From assembly GCF_018524365.1 (NCBI RefSeq), contig NZ_JAEKFT010000019.1:1-64000 (forward strand): a stretch of DNA of 64,000 bases. Reading direction: 5' to 3'. Position 1 is the stretch's first letter; each line of letters opens with the position of its first letter. The notes beneath the pieces were generated by a model. The model did no database searches. It worked only from the letters and a program-made list of their open reading frames with translations, and was not told the DNA's origin. Both the position numbers and the translations under genes were made by a program. The DNA is from Denitromonas iodatirespirans. Its GTDB lineage: Bacteria; Pseudomonadota; Gammaproteobacteria; Burkholderiales; Rhodocyclaceae. Below, piece after piece: positions 29,934-38,941 of the stretch.

Positions 29934-31376
29934 ATGTCCCAGCTGCCCGCCCTGCTGATCGTCGACGACGATGCGCTGATCGTCGAAACCCTCGGCGCGC
30001 TGCTCGACGCGGAGTTCGACATCTATGCCGCCCCCACGCGCCGGCAAGCCATTGACCTGGTGCGTGCGCTACCCGCCGCCCCGCCGCTGGCACTGGTCGA
30101 CCTCGGCCTGCCGCCGGTGCCGCATCGCGCCGACGAAGGCTTCGCCCTGATCGGCGACCTGCTGGCCCATGCGCCGCACATGCAGATCATCGTCCTCTCG
30201 GGCCAGAGCGACGAGGGCAACGCCCGCCACGCGCGCACCCTCGGCGCGCTGGAGTTCGTCGCCAAACCGGCCGACCCGGCCTATCTGCGCAAGATCCTGC
30301 ATGACGCGCTCGATGCCGGCAGCGCCCCCGAGGCCCCCGCCGCCACGGAAGGCCTGATCGGCCAAAGCCCGGCCATCCAGATGGTGCGCGACCGCATCGG
30401 GCAATTCGCCGACGCCCCCTTCCCGATCCTCATCGAAGGCGAATCCGGCGCCGGCAAGGAACGCGTGGCCCGGCAGCTGCATGCCGCCAGCGCCCGCCGC
30501 CAGCGCCCCTTCCTGACCCTCAACTGTGCCGCCATCGCCCCGACGCTGATCGAAGCGGCGCTGTTCGGCCATGCCCGCGGCGCCTTCACCGGCGCCGCCG
30601 GCCAGCGCGCCGGCTATTTCGAAGAGGCCGGCGACGGCAGCCTGCTGCTCGACGAGATCGGCGAGTTGCCGCTCGAACTGCAACCCAAGCTGCTGCGCGT
30701 GCTCGAGAACGGCGAGTTCCAGCGCGTCGGCGAAACCCAGACCCGCTTCAGCCGCGCCCGCGTCCTGGCCGCCACCAACCGCGACCTGCGGGCCGAAGTC
30801 CATGCCGGCCGCTTCCGGGCCGACCTCTATCACCGCCTCAGCGTGTTTACGCTCACCGTGCCGCCGCTGCGCGACACCGGCGACGACCGCCTGCGCCTGC
30901 TCGACCACTTCCGCGCCCACTTCGCCGCGCAGACCGGCCAGCCGGCCTTCGCCCTCGACCCGGCGGCCGGCGAGCAGTGGTTGTGCTACGACTTCCCCGG
31001 CAACGTGCGCGAGCTCAAGAACATCGTCATCCGCCTGCAGACCAAGCACCCCGGCGCCGTCGTCACGGCCTCGCAGCTGGCCGACGAGCTCGACCGGGAC
31101 CATCGCGACAGCCGCGCCGGCAGCCCACCGCCGGCCACCGAGAGCCGTTTCGACACCATCATCGCCGACGCCATGCGGCGCCTGCGCGAACCGGCCGGCT
31201 TCAGCCTCGACGACGCCCTGAAGGAACAGGAACGCGGCTATGTCGAAGCCGCGCTGCGCATGGCCGACGGCAACGTCAGCAAGGCCGCGCGCCTGCTCGG
31301 CATCAACCGCACCACGCTTTACAACCGGATGGACTCTCTCGGCCTGCCACGGCCGCAGGGCAGCGCCGTCCAGTAG
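29934..31376 (+). CDS. NtrC-family sigma-54-dependent response regulator
   Basis: The 480-residue protein has a receiver domain (about 5-125, phospho-acceptor D56 in LALVDLGLP) and a sigma-54 AAA+ domain. The latter carries Walker A GESGAGKE near 169, the sigma-54-contacting GAFTGA loop near 216, and LLDEIGELP. It ends in a Fis-type helix-turn-helix ([20 protein letters not shown]). It resembles PilR- and PrsR-type activators. It stands first in an MSHA-like pilus locus, 10 bases before the AAA/SPOR gene. A kinase gene and a sigma-54-promoted pilin gene lie at the far end of that locus, so it is the leading candidate to activate that promoter (inference). A TTG six bases upstream is an alternative start. 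Confidence 0.9.
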   Translation: MSQLPALLIVDDDALIVETLGALLDAEFDIYAAPTRRQAIDLVRALPAAPPLALVDLGLPPVPHRADEGFALIGDLLAHAPHMQIIVLSGQSDEGNARHARTLGALEFVAKPADPAYLRKILHDALDAGSAPEAPAATEGLIGQSPAIQMVRDRIGQFADAPFPILIEGESGAGKERVARQLHAASARRQRPFLTLNCAAIAPTLIEAALFGHARGAFTGAAGQRAGYFEEAGDGSLLLDEIGELPLELQPKLLRVLENGEFQRVGETQTRFSRARVLAATNRDLRAEVHAGRFRADLYHRLSVFTLTVPPLRDTGDDRLRLLDHFRAHFAAQTGQPAFALDPAAGEQWLCYDFPGNVRELKNIVIRLQTKHPGAVVTASQLADELDRDHRDSRAGSPPPATESRFDTIIADAMRRLREPAGFSLDDALKEQERGYVEAALRMADGNVSKAARLLGINRTTLYNRMDSLGLPRPQGSAVQ

Positions 31377-31386
31377 ATAGACCGCC

Positions 31387-32982
31387 ATGTATCTCGATCA
31401 CTACGGCCTGCGCGAAGCCCCCTTCCGCCTCACCCCGCTCACCGACTTCTTTTTCTCCGGTGCCCAGCGCGGCGCCACGGTCGACGCGCTGATCTACGCC
31501 GTGCTGCACGACGAAGGCATCGTCAAGGTCAGCGGCGAAGTCGGCGCCGGCAAGACCATGCTGTGCCGGGTGCTGATCGAACGTCTGCCGGCCACGGTCG
31601 ACAGCGTCTATCTGGCCAATCCCTGCCTGGCGCCGGACGATCTGCTGCAGGCGGTCGCCGCCGAACTGGGCCTGTCGGTCACGCACGAGCGCGCCGGCGC
31701 GATCCTCGGCGCGATCCAGGACGACCTGATCCGCCGGCATGGCGCAGGGCGCCGCGTGGTGGTGCTGATCGACGAAGCCCATGCCATGCCGCCGGCCTCG
31801 CTGGAGCAGATCCGCCTGCTCTCCAACCTCGAAACGGGGCGCCACAAGCTGCTGCAACTGGTGCTCTTCGGCCAGCCCGAGCTCGACACCCTGCTCGCCG
31901 GCCGCGACATGCGCCAGCTCAAGGACCGCATCACCCATCACTTCCGCCTCAGCCCGCTCACCCCGGACGAAGTGGCCGCCTACCTCGAGTTCCGCATGCA
32001 TGCCGCCGGCTATCGCGGCCCGGCGGTGTTCAGCCCGGCCGCAACCCGCCACATTGCGCGGATCGCCGAAGGCCTGAGCCGACGCATCAACGTGCTGGCC
32101 GACAAGGCCCTGCTTGCCGCCTACAGCCAGAATCGCCATGTCATCGCCCCGGCCCATGTCACCGCCGCCGCCCGCGACGCCGAATACCAGAAGCCGCGCC
32201 CCCGCCACCGCCTGTGGCCGCTGATCGCCGCGGCCGCCGCCGGAGCGGCGGCGGCCGTCGTCATCCCGCGCTGGCTGGACGAGGCCGCGCCGGACGCCCC
32301 GACGATCGCCGCCGCACCGGCCGCCCCCCTCGACGCCCCGACCGCCCCCGAAGCCCCGGCGACCGCCCCCGAAGCCCCGGCGACCGCCCCCGAAGCCCCG
32401 GCTGCCGCGGCCGCCGCAGCCGATACACCGCCCGCTCCGCCCCCCCAGGTCGCCCAGGCAGCGCCACCGGCGCCCCCCACGGCGGCCCAGCCGCGCCGGG
32501 CCGCAACCCCGTCGCCGCCGCAGCCGCCAGCCACCACCACGCTCACCGAGACTCCGGCCGACACACCCGCCGCGCTGGCCACCGTGGGCGAGCAGCCGGC
32601 CCCGGCCACCGTGGTCGCCGCAGCCACCTCGTCGGCAAACGCATCGGCAACCCCCGGCTCGGCCTTCGGCCCGCTGGCGCTGGACGCGCTGGCGGCCCAG
32701 CGCACCTGGATGGCCGCCACCCCCGACAGCCACTGGTTCATCCAGCTGCACACCAACACCGACCTCGACTACACCGATCTCGAGCGCCAGATCGACGCCG
32801 CCCATCGCGCGCTACCGGCCGAGACCATCCGCATCTACAGCACCCGGCTCGGCGACCGCCACCGGGTCGGCGTCATCATCGGCAGTTACGCCAGCGAGCA
32901 GGACGCCCTCGACGCCCTCGGCACGCTGCCGCCGGGCTATCGAAAAAACGCCTACATCCGTCAGGTCGCCCGTCTGCGCTGA
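31387..32982 (+). CDS. mshM: MshM/ExeA-like AAA ATPase with C-terminal SPOR-like domain
   Basis: The 531-residue protein starts MYLDHYGLREAPFRLTP, the hallmark of the ExeA/MshM group. It has Walker A GEVGAGKT (50-57) and Walker B VVVLIDEAH (about 124-132). One membrane segment (about 276-294) is followed by a long Pro/Ala linker with a 21-bp tandem repeat. The last 95 residues (WFIQLHT...VGVIIGSYASEQDALDAL) look like a SPOR peptidoglycan-binding domain. ExeA-type proteins use a periplasmic domain to help secretins pass the cell wall. The SPOR-like ending instead of the usual PG_binding_1 is unusual and is assigned by pattern only. Confidence 0.8.
   Translation: MYLDHYGLREAPFRLTPLTDFFFSGAQRGATVDALIYAVLHDEGIVKVSGEVGAGKTMLCRVLIERLPATVDSVYLANPCLAPDDLLQAVAAELGLSVTHERAGAILGAIQDDLIRRHGAGRRVVVLIDEAHAMPPASLEQIRLLSNLETGRHKLLQLVLFGQPELDTLLAGRDMRQLKDRITHHFRLSPLTPDEVAAYLEFRMHAAGYRGPAVFSPAATRHIARIAEGLSRRINVLADKALLAAYSQNRHVIAPAHVTAAARDAEYQKPRPRHRLWPLIAAAAAGAAAAVVIPRWLDEAAPDAPTIAAAPAAPLDAPTAPEAPATAPEAPATAPEAPAAAAAAADTPPAPPPQVAQAAPPAPPTAAQPRRAATPSPPQPPATTTLTETPADTPAALATVGEQPAPATVVAAATSSANASATPGSAFGPLALDALAAQRTWMAATPDSHWFIQLHTNTDLDYTDLERQIDAAHRALPAETIRIYSTRLGDRHRVGVIIGSYASEQDALDALGTLPPGYRKNAYIRQVARLR
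32341..32403 (+). repeat. Three in-frame copies of a 21-bp tandem repeat in the mshM linker
   Basis: Three consecutive 21-base units starting ACCGCCCCCGAAG encode a repeated seven-residue unit (TAPEAPA). Copies are identical except for the last base. Because the unit is a multiple of three, copy changes would alter linker length without a frameshift. Confidence 0.85.
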
Positions 32983-33026
32983 CGGTGCCGCATGCCAAAC
33001 GCGTGCCACGGCCGCGCACGAAGGGA

Positions 33027-33054
33027 TTGAAGTTCAAGCACAAACGTTTAACAT
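33027..33054 (+). promoter_or_regulatory. Candidate sigma-70 promoter before the mshL secretin gene
   Basis: TTGAAG (33027-33032), a 16-base spacer and TAACAT (33049-33054) lie in the 99-base gap after mshM. Start of transcription would be about 20 bases before the ATG at 33082. Matches are partial. Confidence 0.3.
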
Positions 33055-33081
33055 GGCCTGGATCTCCCTGACGGCACCTGA

Positions 33082-34749
33082 ATGAACACTCGCCCCGCGC
33101 TGGCCCTGATCCTGCCCCTCCTGCTCGCCGCATGTGCACAGGCCCCCCGGCCAGCGGCGCCCCGGGGGCATCTGCAGGCCGACGATGCCAAAGCGTCGAC
33201 CACGCCGATCACGGCGCCCATTCCCGCACCGGTCCAGCACAGCTTCTCCCTGCCGCCGCCCAAGCCCGCCCCCAAGGCAGCCACCTATTCGGTGGTGGTG
33301 CGCGATGTCGATGTGCGCGAACTGCTCTTCGCCCTGGCACGCGATGCCGGGCTCAATGTTGACGTCCACGCCGGGCTGAGCGGCCGCGTCACGCTCAACG
33401 CCATCAACCAGACCCTGCCGCAGCTGCTCGATCGCATCGCCCACCAGGTGGACATGCGTTACGAACAGAACGGCCCCAACCTCGTCGTCATGCCCGACGC
33501 GCCGCTCCTGCGCGCCTACAAGATCGACTATGTCAATCTGAGCCGCGCGGTCACCGGCACGGTCGCCACCAACACGCAGATCGCCACCCAGTCCGCCGCC
33601 ACCGCCAGCGGCGCCCCGCAGGGTGGCGGCAACATCTCCAGCATCCGCATCGAAAACACCTCGCAGAACCAGTTCTGGGCCTCGATTGAAAAGAACATCC
33701 AGGACCTCCTCAAGGAAACCGACAAGGTCCTGCCCGCCACCACCGCCACCGACACCCCGACCGGCGGCTTCCGCGAGGCCGCCTCGGTGATCATCAACCG
33801 CGAGACCGGGGTCATCAACGTACGCGCCACCGGCCGCCAGCATGCCCGGGTGCGGGACTTCATCGACCGCGTGGTCGCCTCGGCCCGCCGCCAGGTGATG
33901 ATCGAAGCGACCATCGTCGAGGTCGCCCTCAACGACGGCTACCAGCAAGGCATCGACTGGTCGCGCCTGGGCGGCAAGACCTGGGGCATCGGCGCGCCCA
34001 GCCTGGGCACCAACGTCGGCAGCTCGCAAACGCCATTCTCCATCACCTACCTGAGCGGCAACCTGTCGATCGACATCGATCTGCTCGAAGCCTTCGGCAC
34101 CGTCAAGGTGCTCTCCAGCCCGCGCCTGGCGGTGCTCAACAACCAGACCGCGATGCTCAAGGTGGTCGACGAGTTCGTCTACTTCAACGTCAAGGCCGAA
34201 ACCGTGTCGACCGCCAATGTCGACAGCCGAACCACCTTCACCACCACGCCGCAGTCGGTGTCGGTCGGCCTGGTCATGTCGATCACCCCGCAGGTGGCCG
34301 AGTCCGGCGAAATCACCCTCAACGTGCGGCCGACCATCTCCAGCATCTCCGACCTCAAGGAAGACCCCAACCCCAACCTGGCCGCCGCCAACATCAAGAA
34401 CCTCGTGCCGCAGATCCGCACCCGCGAGATCGAATCCGTGCTGCGCCTGCGCAGCGGCCAGGTGGCCGTACTCGGCGGGCTGATGGAAGACCGTATCGAC
34501 TACAAGACCGGGCGCATTCCGCTGGTCGGCGCCGTGCCGCTGCTGGGCGAAGCCTTCACCTCGCGCGACAACACGGTGCAGAAGACCGAGCTGGTGATCT
34601 TCCTGCGCCCCATCATGGTCGGCGACAGCCCGCTGCCCGCGGCACTGGCCGAGCATCTGCCCGATGCCGGCTTCTTCGCCCGCAACCCGGTGCCCGGCGG
34701 CCGCAATTTCGACGGCGACCCCATCGCCGTGCCCGCCGTCCGGCCATGA
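33082..34749 (+). CDS. mshL: MSHA-type outer-membrane secretin MshL
   Basis: The 555-residue protein is a predicted lipoprotein (box LLAAC, Cys18). An STN-like N-domain (VVVRDVDVRELLFALARDAG) and secretin N-domains come next. The C-terminal secretin core holds VLSSPRLAVLNNQTA and the VGAVPLLGEAF pore segment. It would form the outer-membrane channel for the pilus. The order mshM-mshL matches a reordered MSHA locus, and it is closer to MshL than to PilQ because it lacks AMIN domains. Confidence 0.88.
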   Translation: MNTRPALALILPLLLAACAQAPRPAAPRGHLQADDAKASTTPITAPIPAPVQHSFSLPPPKPAPKAATYSVVVRDVDVRELLFALARDAGLNVDVHAGLSGRVTLNAINQTLPQLLDRIAHQVDMRYEQNGPNLVVMPDAPLLRAYKIDYVNLSRAVTGTVATNTQIATQSAATASGAPQGGGNISSIRIENTSQNQFWASIEKNIQDLLKETDKVLPATTATDTPTGGFREAASVIINRETGVINVRATGRQHARVRDFIDRVVASARRQVMIEATIVEVALNDGYQQGIDWSRLGGKTWGIGAPSLGTNVGSSQTPFSITYLSGNLSIDIDLLEAFGTVKVLSSPRLAVLNNQTAMLKVVDEFVYFNVKAETVSTANVDSRTTFTTTPQSVSVGLVMSITPQVAESGEITLNVRPTISSISDLKEDPNPNLAAANIKNLVPQIRTREIESVLRLRSGQVAVLGGLMEDRIDYKTGRIPLVGAVPLLGEAFTSRDNTVQKTELVIFLRPIMVGDSPLPAALAEHLPDAGFFARNPVPGGRNFDGDPIAVPAVRP

Positions 34750-34888
34750 GCGCGCACGCACGGCCGCCCACGCGGCGCAGCGTCCTCCCCCCGGGAGGGG
34801 GGTGCCGGGGTTTGACCGAACACCATGCCGCGCCGGCGGAACGGGCCGGCGGCGTCACGCCGCGCCATTGCCCCGGGAGGAACTTCCG

Positions 34889-36013
34889 GTGAGCCTGTTG
34901 ATCGACGCCCTGCGCAAGGCCGAGCAAGACCGCGCCCAGAGCCGCGACGCCAAGGCCGGCCCGTCGCTCGACGAGCTCAGCCTGGAGCCCCTCGACCCCG
35001 TCGTGGCCCCCGTGGCCGGGCCCCTCTCCGCACCGTCGGCCGACCAGGCCGCCGCGGCCAACCTGTTCGCTGCCAAACAGTCCGATGGCACCCACGACCG
35101 GCTGCGCACGATCGTCATCCTCGGTCTGCTCGGCGCCTGTGCCGTCGCCGCCTACCTGTGGTGGCAATGGCCCGCCCAACGGCCGGCCATCACCCCGCCG
35201 CCGCTGAGCCTGCCCGCCACCCCGCCGCCGAGCGCGCCCCTGGCAAGCGCCGACAGCCCTCAGGCCACGCCAGCCGCACCGGTCGAGACCCCTGCCGCCG
35301 CACGCCGCGACGACCCGCCGCCCCCTCCGCCGCTGGCGCAGCGTGGCGCACTGGGCCAGCGCGCCGCCCCAGTCGCACCGACCGACCCCGCCGACGCCGA
35401 ACGCACGCCGCACTTCCAGCGCACCCAGGCACCTGAACCTACCGTCCCCACCGCCCTGGCCGCGGCCTACCGGGCCTACAGCGCCGGCGATCTGGCCACG
35501 GCGCACCGGCACTACCTGGCCCATCTGCACGCCGACCCCAACAACACCGATGCGCTCAATGGCCTGGGGGCCATCGCCCTGCACACGGGCCAGTCGGAGC
35601 AAGCCGCGCAGTGGTTCCGGCAGGCGCTCGCCGCCGACCCCGACAACACCAGCGCCATCGCCGGTCTGGCCGCGCTCGGCAACCGCCCGGCCGACGAGCG
35701 CGAGGCCGTTCTGCGCCGGGCCCTGGCCCAACAGCCCGAGGCGCCCGGCGCGGCCTTTTCGCTGGGCAATGTGCTGGCCGGGCAAGGCCGCTGGGCCGAA
35801 GCGCAGCAGGCCTATTTCCAGGCGCATCTGCAAGATCCGCAAAACCCCGACTACCTGTTCAATCTCGGCGTCAGCCTCGATCAGCTCGGCGAACGCCGGC
35901 TGGCGCACGACTACTACAGCCGGGCGCTGGCGGCGGCCGATCAGCGCCCGGCCGAGTTCGATCCGGCCCCGGTGCGGGCCCGGCGCGATGCGCTGGCGGA
36001 GGCGCTGCCATGA
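34889..36013 (+). CDS. Bitopic TPR protein of the pilus locus (MshN-like, GspB-like N-terminus)
   Basis: The 374-residue protein begins VSLLIDALRKAEQDRAQ, a cytoplasmic start seen in GspB/ExeB and MshN-type proteins. One membrane segment (about 74-93), a Pro-rich linker and four to five TPR units in the periplasm (from about 190) follow. The start is a GTG at 34889 with GGGAGG eight bases before it, much better than any upstream codon. The 139-base gap before it is GC-rich with a CCTCCC-CCC-GGGAGG hairpin (34784-34798). It overlaps the next gene by four bases. A scaffold role linking ATPase and secretin is inferred. Confidence 0.75.
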   Translation: MSLLIDALRKAEQDRAQSRDAKAGPSLDELSLEPLDPVVAPVAGPLSAPSADQAAAANLFAAKQSDGTHDRLRTIVILGLLGACAVAAYLWWQWPAQRPAITPPPLSLPATPPPSAPLASADSPQATPAAPVETPAAARRDDPPPPPPLAQRGALGQRAAPVAPTDPADAERTPHFQRTQAPEPTVPTALAAAYRAYSAGDLATAHRHYLAHLHADPNNTDALNGLGAIALHTGQSEQAAQWFRQALAADPDNTSAIAGLAALGNRPADEREAVLRRALAQQPEAPGAAFSLGNVLAGQGRWAEAQQAYFQAHLQDPQNPDYLFNLGVSLDQLGERRLAHDYYSRALAAADQRPAEFDPAPVRARRDALAEALP

Positions 36014-37722
36014 ACGCCCCCAAGTCGCTCGCCCATACCCCGCTGGGCCAGACCCTGCTCGGCACCGGCCTGATCAGCGAGGACCAACTGCGCATCGCGC
36101 TGCAGGAGCAGGGCCGGGTCGACCGGCCGCTCGGCCGCCTGCTGATCGAGCTCGGTTTCGTCTCCGAAGCCGCCCTGCGCGACGCCCTCTCCGAGAGCCT
36201 GGGCAAGCAGAGCGTGGATCTGTCGAGCACCATCGCCGACGCCGACGCGCTGGCCCTGGTGCCGCAGGAGCTGGCCAAGCGCCACCGGCTGCTGCCGCTG
36301 CATTTCGACGGCAACGAAAACCGGCTGACCGTGGCCATCGGCGACATCAACGACGTGGTCGCGCTGGACGCCTTGCGCGGCCTGCTGGCCGAAGACATCA
36401 TCATCGAGACGCTGCTGGCCGGCGACTCGGAAATCGTCCGCGCGATTGACCAGTACTACGGCCACAAGCTGTCGATCGACGGCATCCTGCACGAGATCGA
36501 AACCGGCGAGATCGACGTGCGCTCGCTGGCCGCCACCACCGACGAATACAGCCAGCCGGTGGTGCGCCTGATCGACGCGCTGCTGGCCAACGCGGTCAAG
36601 CGTGACGCCTCGGACATCCACTTCGAGCCGGAGGCGGCGTTTCTGCGCATCCGCTACCGCATCGACGGCATCCTGCGTCAGGTGCGCTCGCTGCATAAAT
36701 CCTACTGGGCGGCGATGGCGGTACGGGTCAAGGTCATGGCCGGGCTCAACATCGCCGAGACCCGCGCGCCGCAGGACGGGCGCATCTCGCTCAACATCAG
36801 CGGCCGGCCGGTCGACTTCCGGGTCTCGGTGCAGCCGACCATCCATGGCGAGAACATCGTGCTGCGCGTGCTCGACCGGCAAAAGGGCATCGTCGATCTC
36901 GACGATCTCGGCCTGTCGGAGGCCCAGCTCGACCTGCTCAAGCTGATGATCGCCCGCCCCGAAGGGCTGATCCTGGTCACCGGCCCGACCGGCAGCGGCA
37001 AGACCACCACCCTGTACTCGATCCTCAGCCACATCAACGCCGAGGGGGTCAACATCATGACCCTCGAAGACCCGGTCGAGTACCCCATGAGCATGATCCG
37101 CCAGACCTCCGTGTCCGAAGCCGTCAAGCTCGACTTCGCCGACGGCGTGCGCGCCATGCTGCGCCAGGACCCGGACATCATCCTGGTCGGCGAGATCCGC
37201 GACAGCGAAACCGCCCGCATGGCCTTTCGCGCCGCCATGACCGGCCACCAGGTGTATTCCACCCTGCACACCCACTCGGCCATCGGCGCCATCGCCCGCC
37301 TGCTCGACATCGGCATCTCGCCCGAACTGCTGGCCGGCAACATCATCGGCATCGTCGCCCAGCGCCTGGTGCGCAAGCTGTGCGTGCACTGCCGCGAGCC
37401 CTATACGCCCGAAGCCTGGGAGGTGCGCCTGATCGGCCTGCCGCAGGAGCGCGGCGCCCCGATGCTGCATCGCGCCAAGGGCTGCCCGCGCTGCGAGTTC
37501 CAGGGCTATCGCGGCCGCACCGCGCTGATGGAGCTGGTGCGCATGGACAGCGACATGGACGAGCTGGTGGCACGCCGCGCCAGCGTGCGCGAGATCCGCA
37601 ACGCGGCGCGCGCCAAGGGTTTTCGCGCGCTGGCCGAAGACGGCATCCGGCAGGTGCTCGACGGCGTCACCTCACTGGACGAACTTGCCCGCGTGGTCGA
37701 CCTGACCGAGCGGATGGCCTGA
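36010..37722 (+). CDS. mshE: Pilus assembly ATPase MshE (GspE/PilB family)
   Basis: The 570-residue ATPase has two MshEN-type N-terminal segments (about 8-150), which in MshE and relatives bind c-di-GMP. The catalytic core has Walker A GPTGSGKTTT near 325, the Asp box TLEDPVEY, Walker B DIILVGEIRD, and zinc CxxC pairs near 458 (CVHC) and 492 (CPRC). The RLLIELGF-type spacing in its N-domain fits c-di-GMP binding, which is inferred from family. It differs from the GAF-bearing paralogue at 1412 by lacking the GAF domain. Translation is coupled to the TPR gene by an ATGA overlap. Confidence 0.92.
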   Translation: MNAPKSLAHTPLGQTLLGTGLISEDQLRIALQEQGRVDRPLGRLLIELGFVSEAALRDALSESLGKQSVDLSSTIADADALALVPQELAKRHRLLPLHFDGNENRLTVAIGDINDVVALDALRGLLAEDIIIETLLAGDSEIVRAIDQYYGHKLSIDGILHEIETGEIDVRSLAATTDEYSQPVVRLIDALLANAVKRDASDIHFEPEAAFLRIRYRIDGILRQVRSLHKSYWAAMAVRVKVMAGLNIAETRAPQDGRISLNISGRPVDFRVSVQPTIHGENIVLRVLDRQKGIVDLDDLGLSEAQLDLLKLMIARPEGLILVTGPTGSGKTTTLYSILSHINAEGVNIMTLEDPVEYPMSMIRQTSVSEAVKLDFADGVRAMLRQDPDIILVGEIRDSETARMAFRAAMTGHQVYSTLHTHSAIGAIARLLDIGISPELLAGNIIGIVAQRLVRKLCVHCREPYTPEAWEVRLIGLPQERGAPMLHRAKGCPRCEFQGYRGRTALMELVRMDSDMDELVARRASVREIRNAARAKGFRALAEDGIRQVLDGVTSLDELARVVDLTERMA

Positions 37723-37735
37723 GCCGGCACGACCG

Positions 37736-38938
37736 ATGGTGATGTTCGCCTACAAAGCGGTCTCCCCGGACGGGCGCCAGGTGCGCGGCGAGATGGACGC
37801 GGCCAACGAGGTGGACCTCGAAATGCGCCTCAAGCGCATGGATCTGGACTTCATCAACGGCCGGGCGCTCAAGGGCGCGCGCGCCTGGCACAACGCGCGC
37901 ATCCCGCGGCGCGAGCTGATCAACTTCTGCTTCCACCTCGAACAGCTGACCCGCGCGGGCGTACCGATTCTCGAGGGCCTGTCCGACCTGCGCGACTCCA
38001 CCGAGCATGCACGCTTTCGCGAGGTGGTCGCCGGGCTGGTCGAGAGCATCGAAGGCGGGCGCAACCTGTCGGAGGCGGCCGAAGACTATCCGCAGGTCTT
38101 CGATCCGGTGTTCTGCGCCCTGCTGCGCGCCGGCGAAACCTCCGGCCAACTGCCGCGGGTGCTGCGCGAGATCATGGAGAGCATCAAGCGCGAGGACGAG
38201 CTGGCCGCCTTCGGCCGCCGCGTGGTGATCTACCCGATCATCGTCACCTGCATCATCCTCGCCGCGCTGGCCGTGGCCCTGCTGTTCCTGGTGCCTCAGC
38301 TGGGCAGCCTGTTCCGCCTCGCCGGCCAGCAGCTGCCGCTGCAGACCCGCCTGCTGATCGGCGCCTCCGAATTGCTCGCCGACTGGTGGTGGCTGCTCCT
38401 CCTGCTGGTCGCCGCCGCCGTCACCACCGCCCGCCTGATGATCCTCGGCAGCCCCTCGGCCCGACGCAGCTGGGACGGCCTGATGCTCGCCGTGCCGCTC
38501 ATCGGGCCGATCCGCGGCAAGATCATCCTGGCCCGCTTCGCCGGCCTGTTCGCCATGATGTACGGCGCCGGCATCCCCATCGTCACCGCCCTCCAGTCGG
38601 CCGAAACCGTGGCCGGCAACACGCTGGTGGCCGACGCCCTGAGCCGCGTGCGCGAACGCATCGCCGAAGGCCACAGCGTCTCCGGCGCCTTCGCCGCCAC
38701 CCCGCTGTTCCCGCCCCTGGTGGTGCGCATGCTGCGGGTCGGCGAGAACACCGGCGCGCTCGACGCCGCCCTGGCCAACGTCCACTACTTCTACGACCGC
38801 GACGTGCGCGAGGCGGTCGAACGGCTGCAGGCGATCATCGAACCCTTGCTGATGATCATTCTCGGTGCGATCCTGCTGGGCATCATGATGGCCGTGCTGG
38901 GCCCCGTCTACGACATCATCACCCGGCTACCGATCTAG
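37736..38938 (+). CDS. mshG: Inner-membrane platform protein MshG (GspF/PilC family)
   Basis: The 400-residue protein has the paired GspF domains (about 65-190 and 265-390) and three membrane segments near 166-190, 212-232 and 368-388. Each repeat carries the PIFLSLPRL-like family pattern in variant form (GVPILEGLSDL, GIPIVTALQSA). It anchors the assembly ATPase at the inner membrane. It lies 13 bases after mshE; an alternative ATG is two codons further in. Confidence 0.9.
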   Translation: MVMFAYKAVSPDGRQVRGEMDAANEVDLEMRLKRMDLDFINGRALKGARAWHNARIPRRELINFCFHLEQLTRAGVPILEGLSDLRDSTEHARFREVVAGLVESIEGGRNLSEAAEDYPQVFDPVFCALLRAGETSGQLPRVLREIMESIKREDELAAFGRRVVIYPIIVTCIILAALAVALLFLVPQLGSLFRLAGQQLPLQTRLLIGASELLADWWWLLLLLVAAAVTTARLMILGSPSARRSWDGLMLAVPLIGPIRGKIILARFAGLFAMMYGAGIPIVTALQSAETVAGNTLVADALSRVRERIAEGHSVSGAFAATPLFPPLVVRMLRVGENTGALDAALANVHYFYDRDVREAVERLQAIIEPLLMIILGAILLGIMMAVLGPVYDIITRLPI

Positions 38939-38941
38939 CGC

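Noticed and set aside
30069-31388. A 439-codon minus-strand frame opposite the sigma-54 regulator
   Set aside because: It mirrors the codon third-base pattern of the regulator gene and has no recognisable motif.
33082-34749. Reading the secretin as PilQ of a standard type IVa pilus
   Set aside because: It lacks AMIN domains, and its neighbours (MshM/ExeA-like, MshE, MshG, TPR protein) fit the MSHA layout rather than pilMNOPQ.
34784-34798. C/G-run hairpin between mshL and the TPR gene
   Set aside because: It lacks a T-tract and lies inside an operon, so it was not called a terminator. It may cause some pausing or stabilise mRNA ends, but nothing in the sequence decides.
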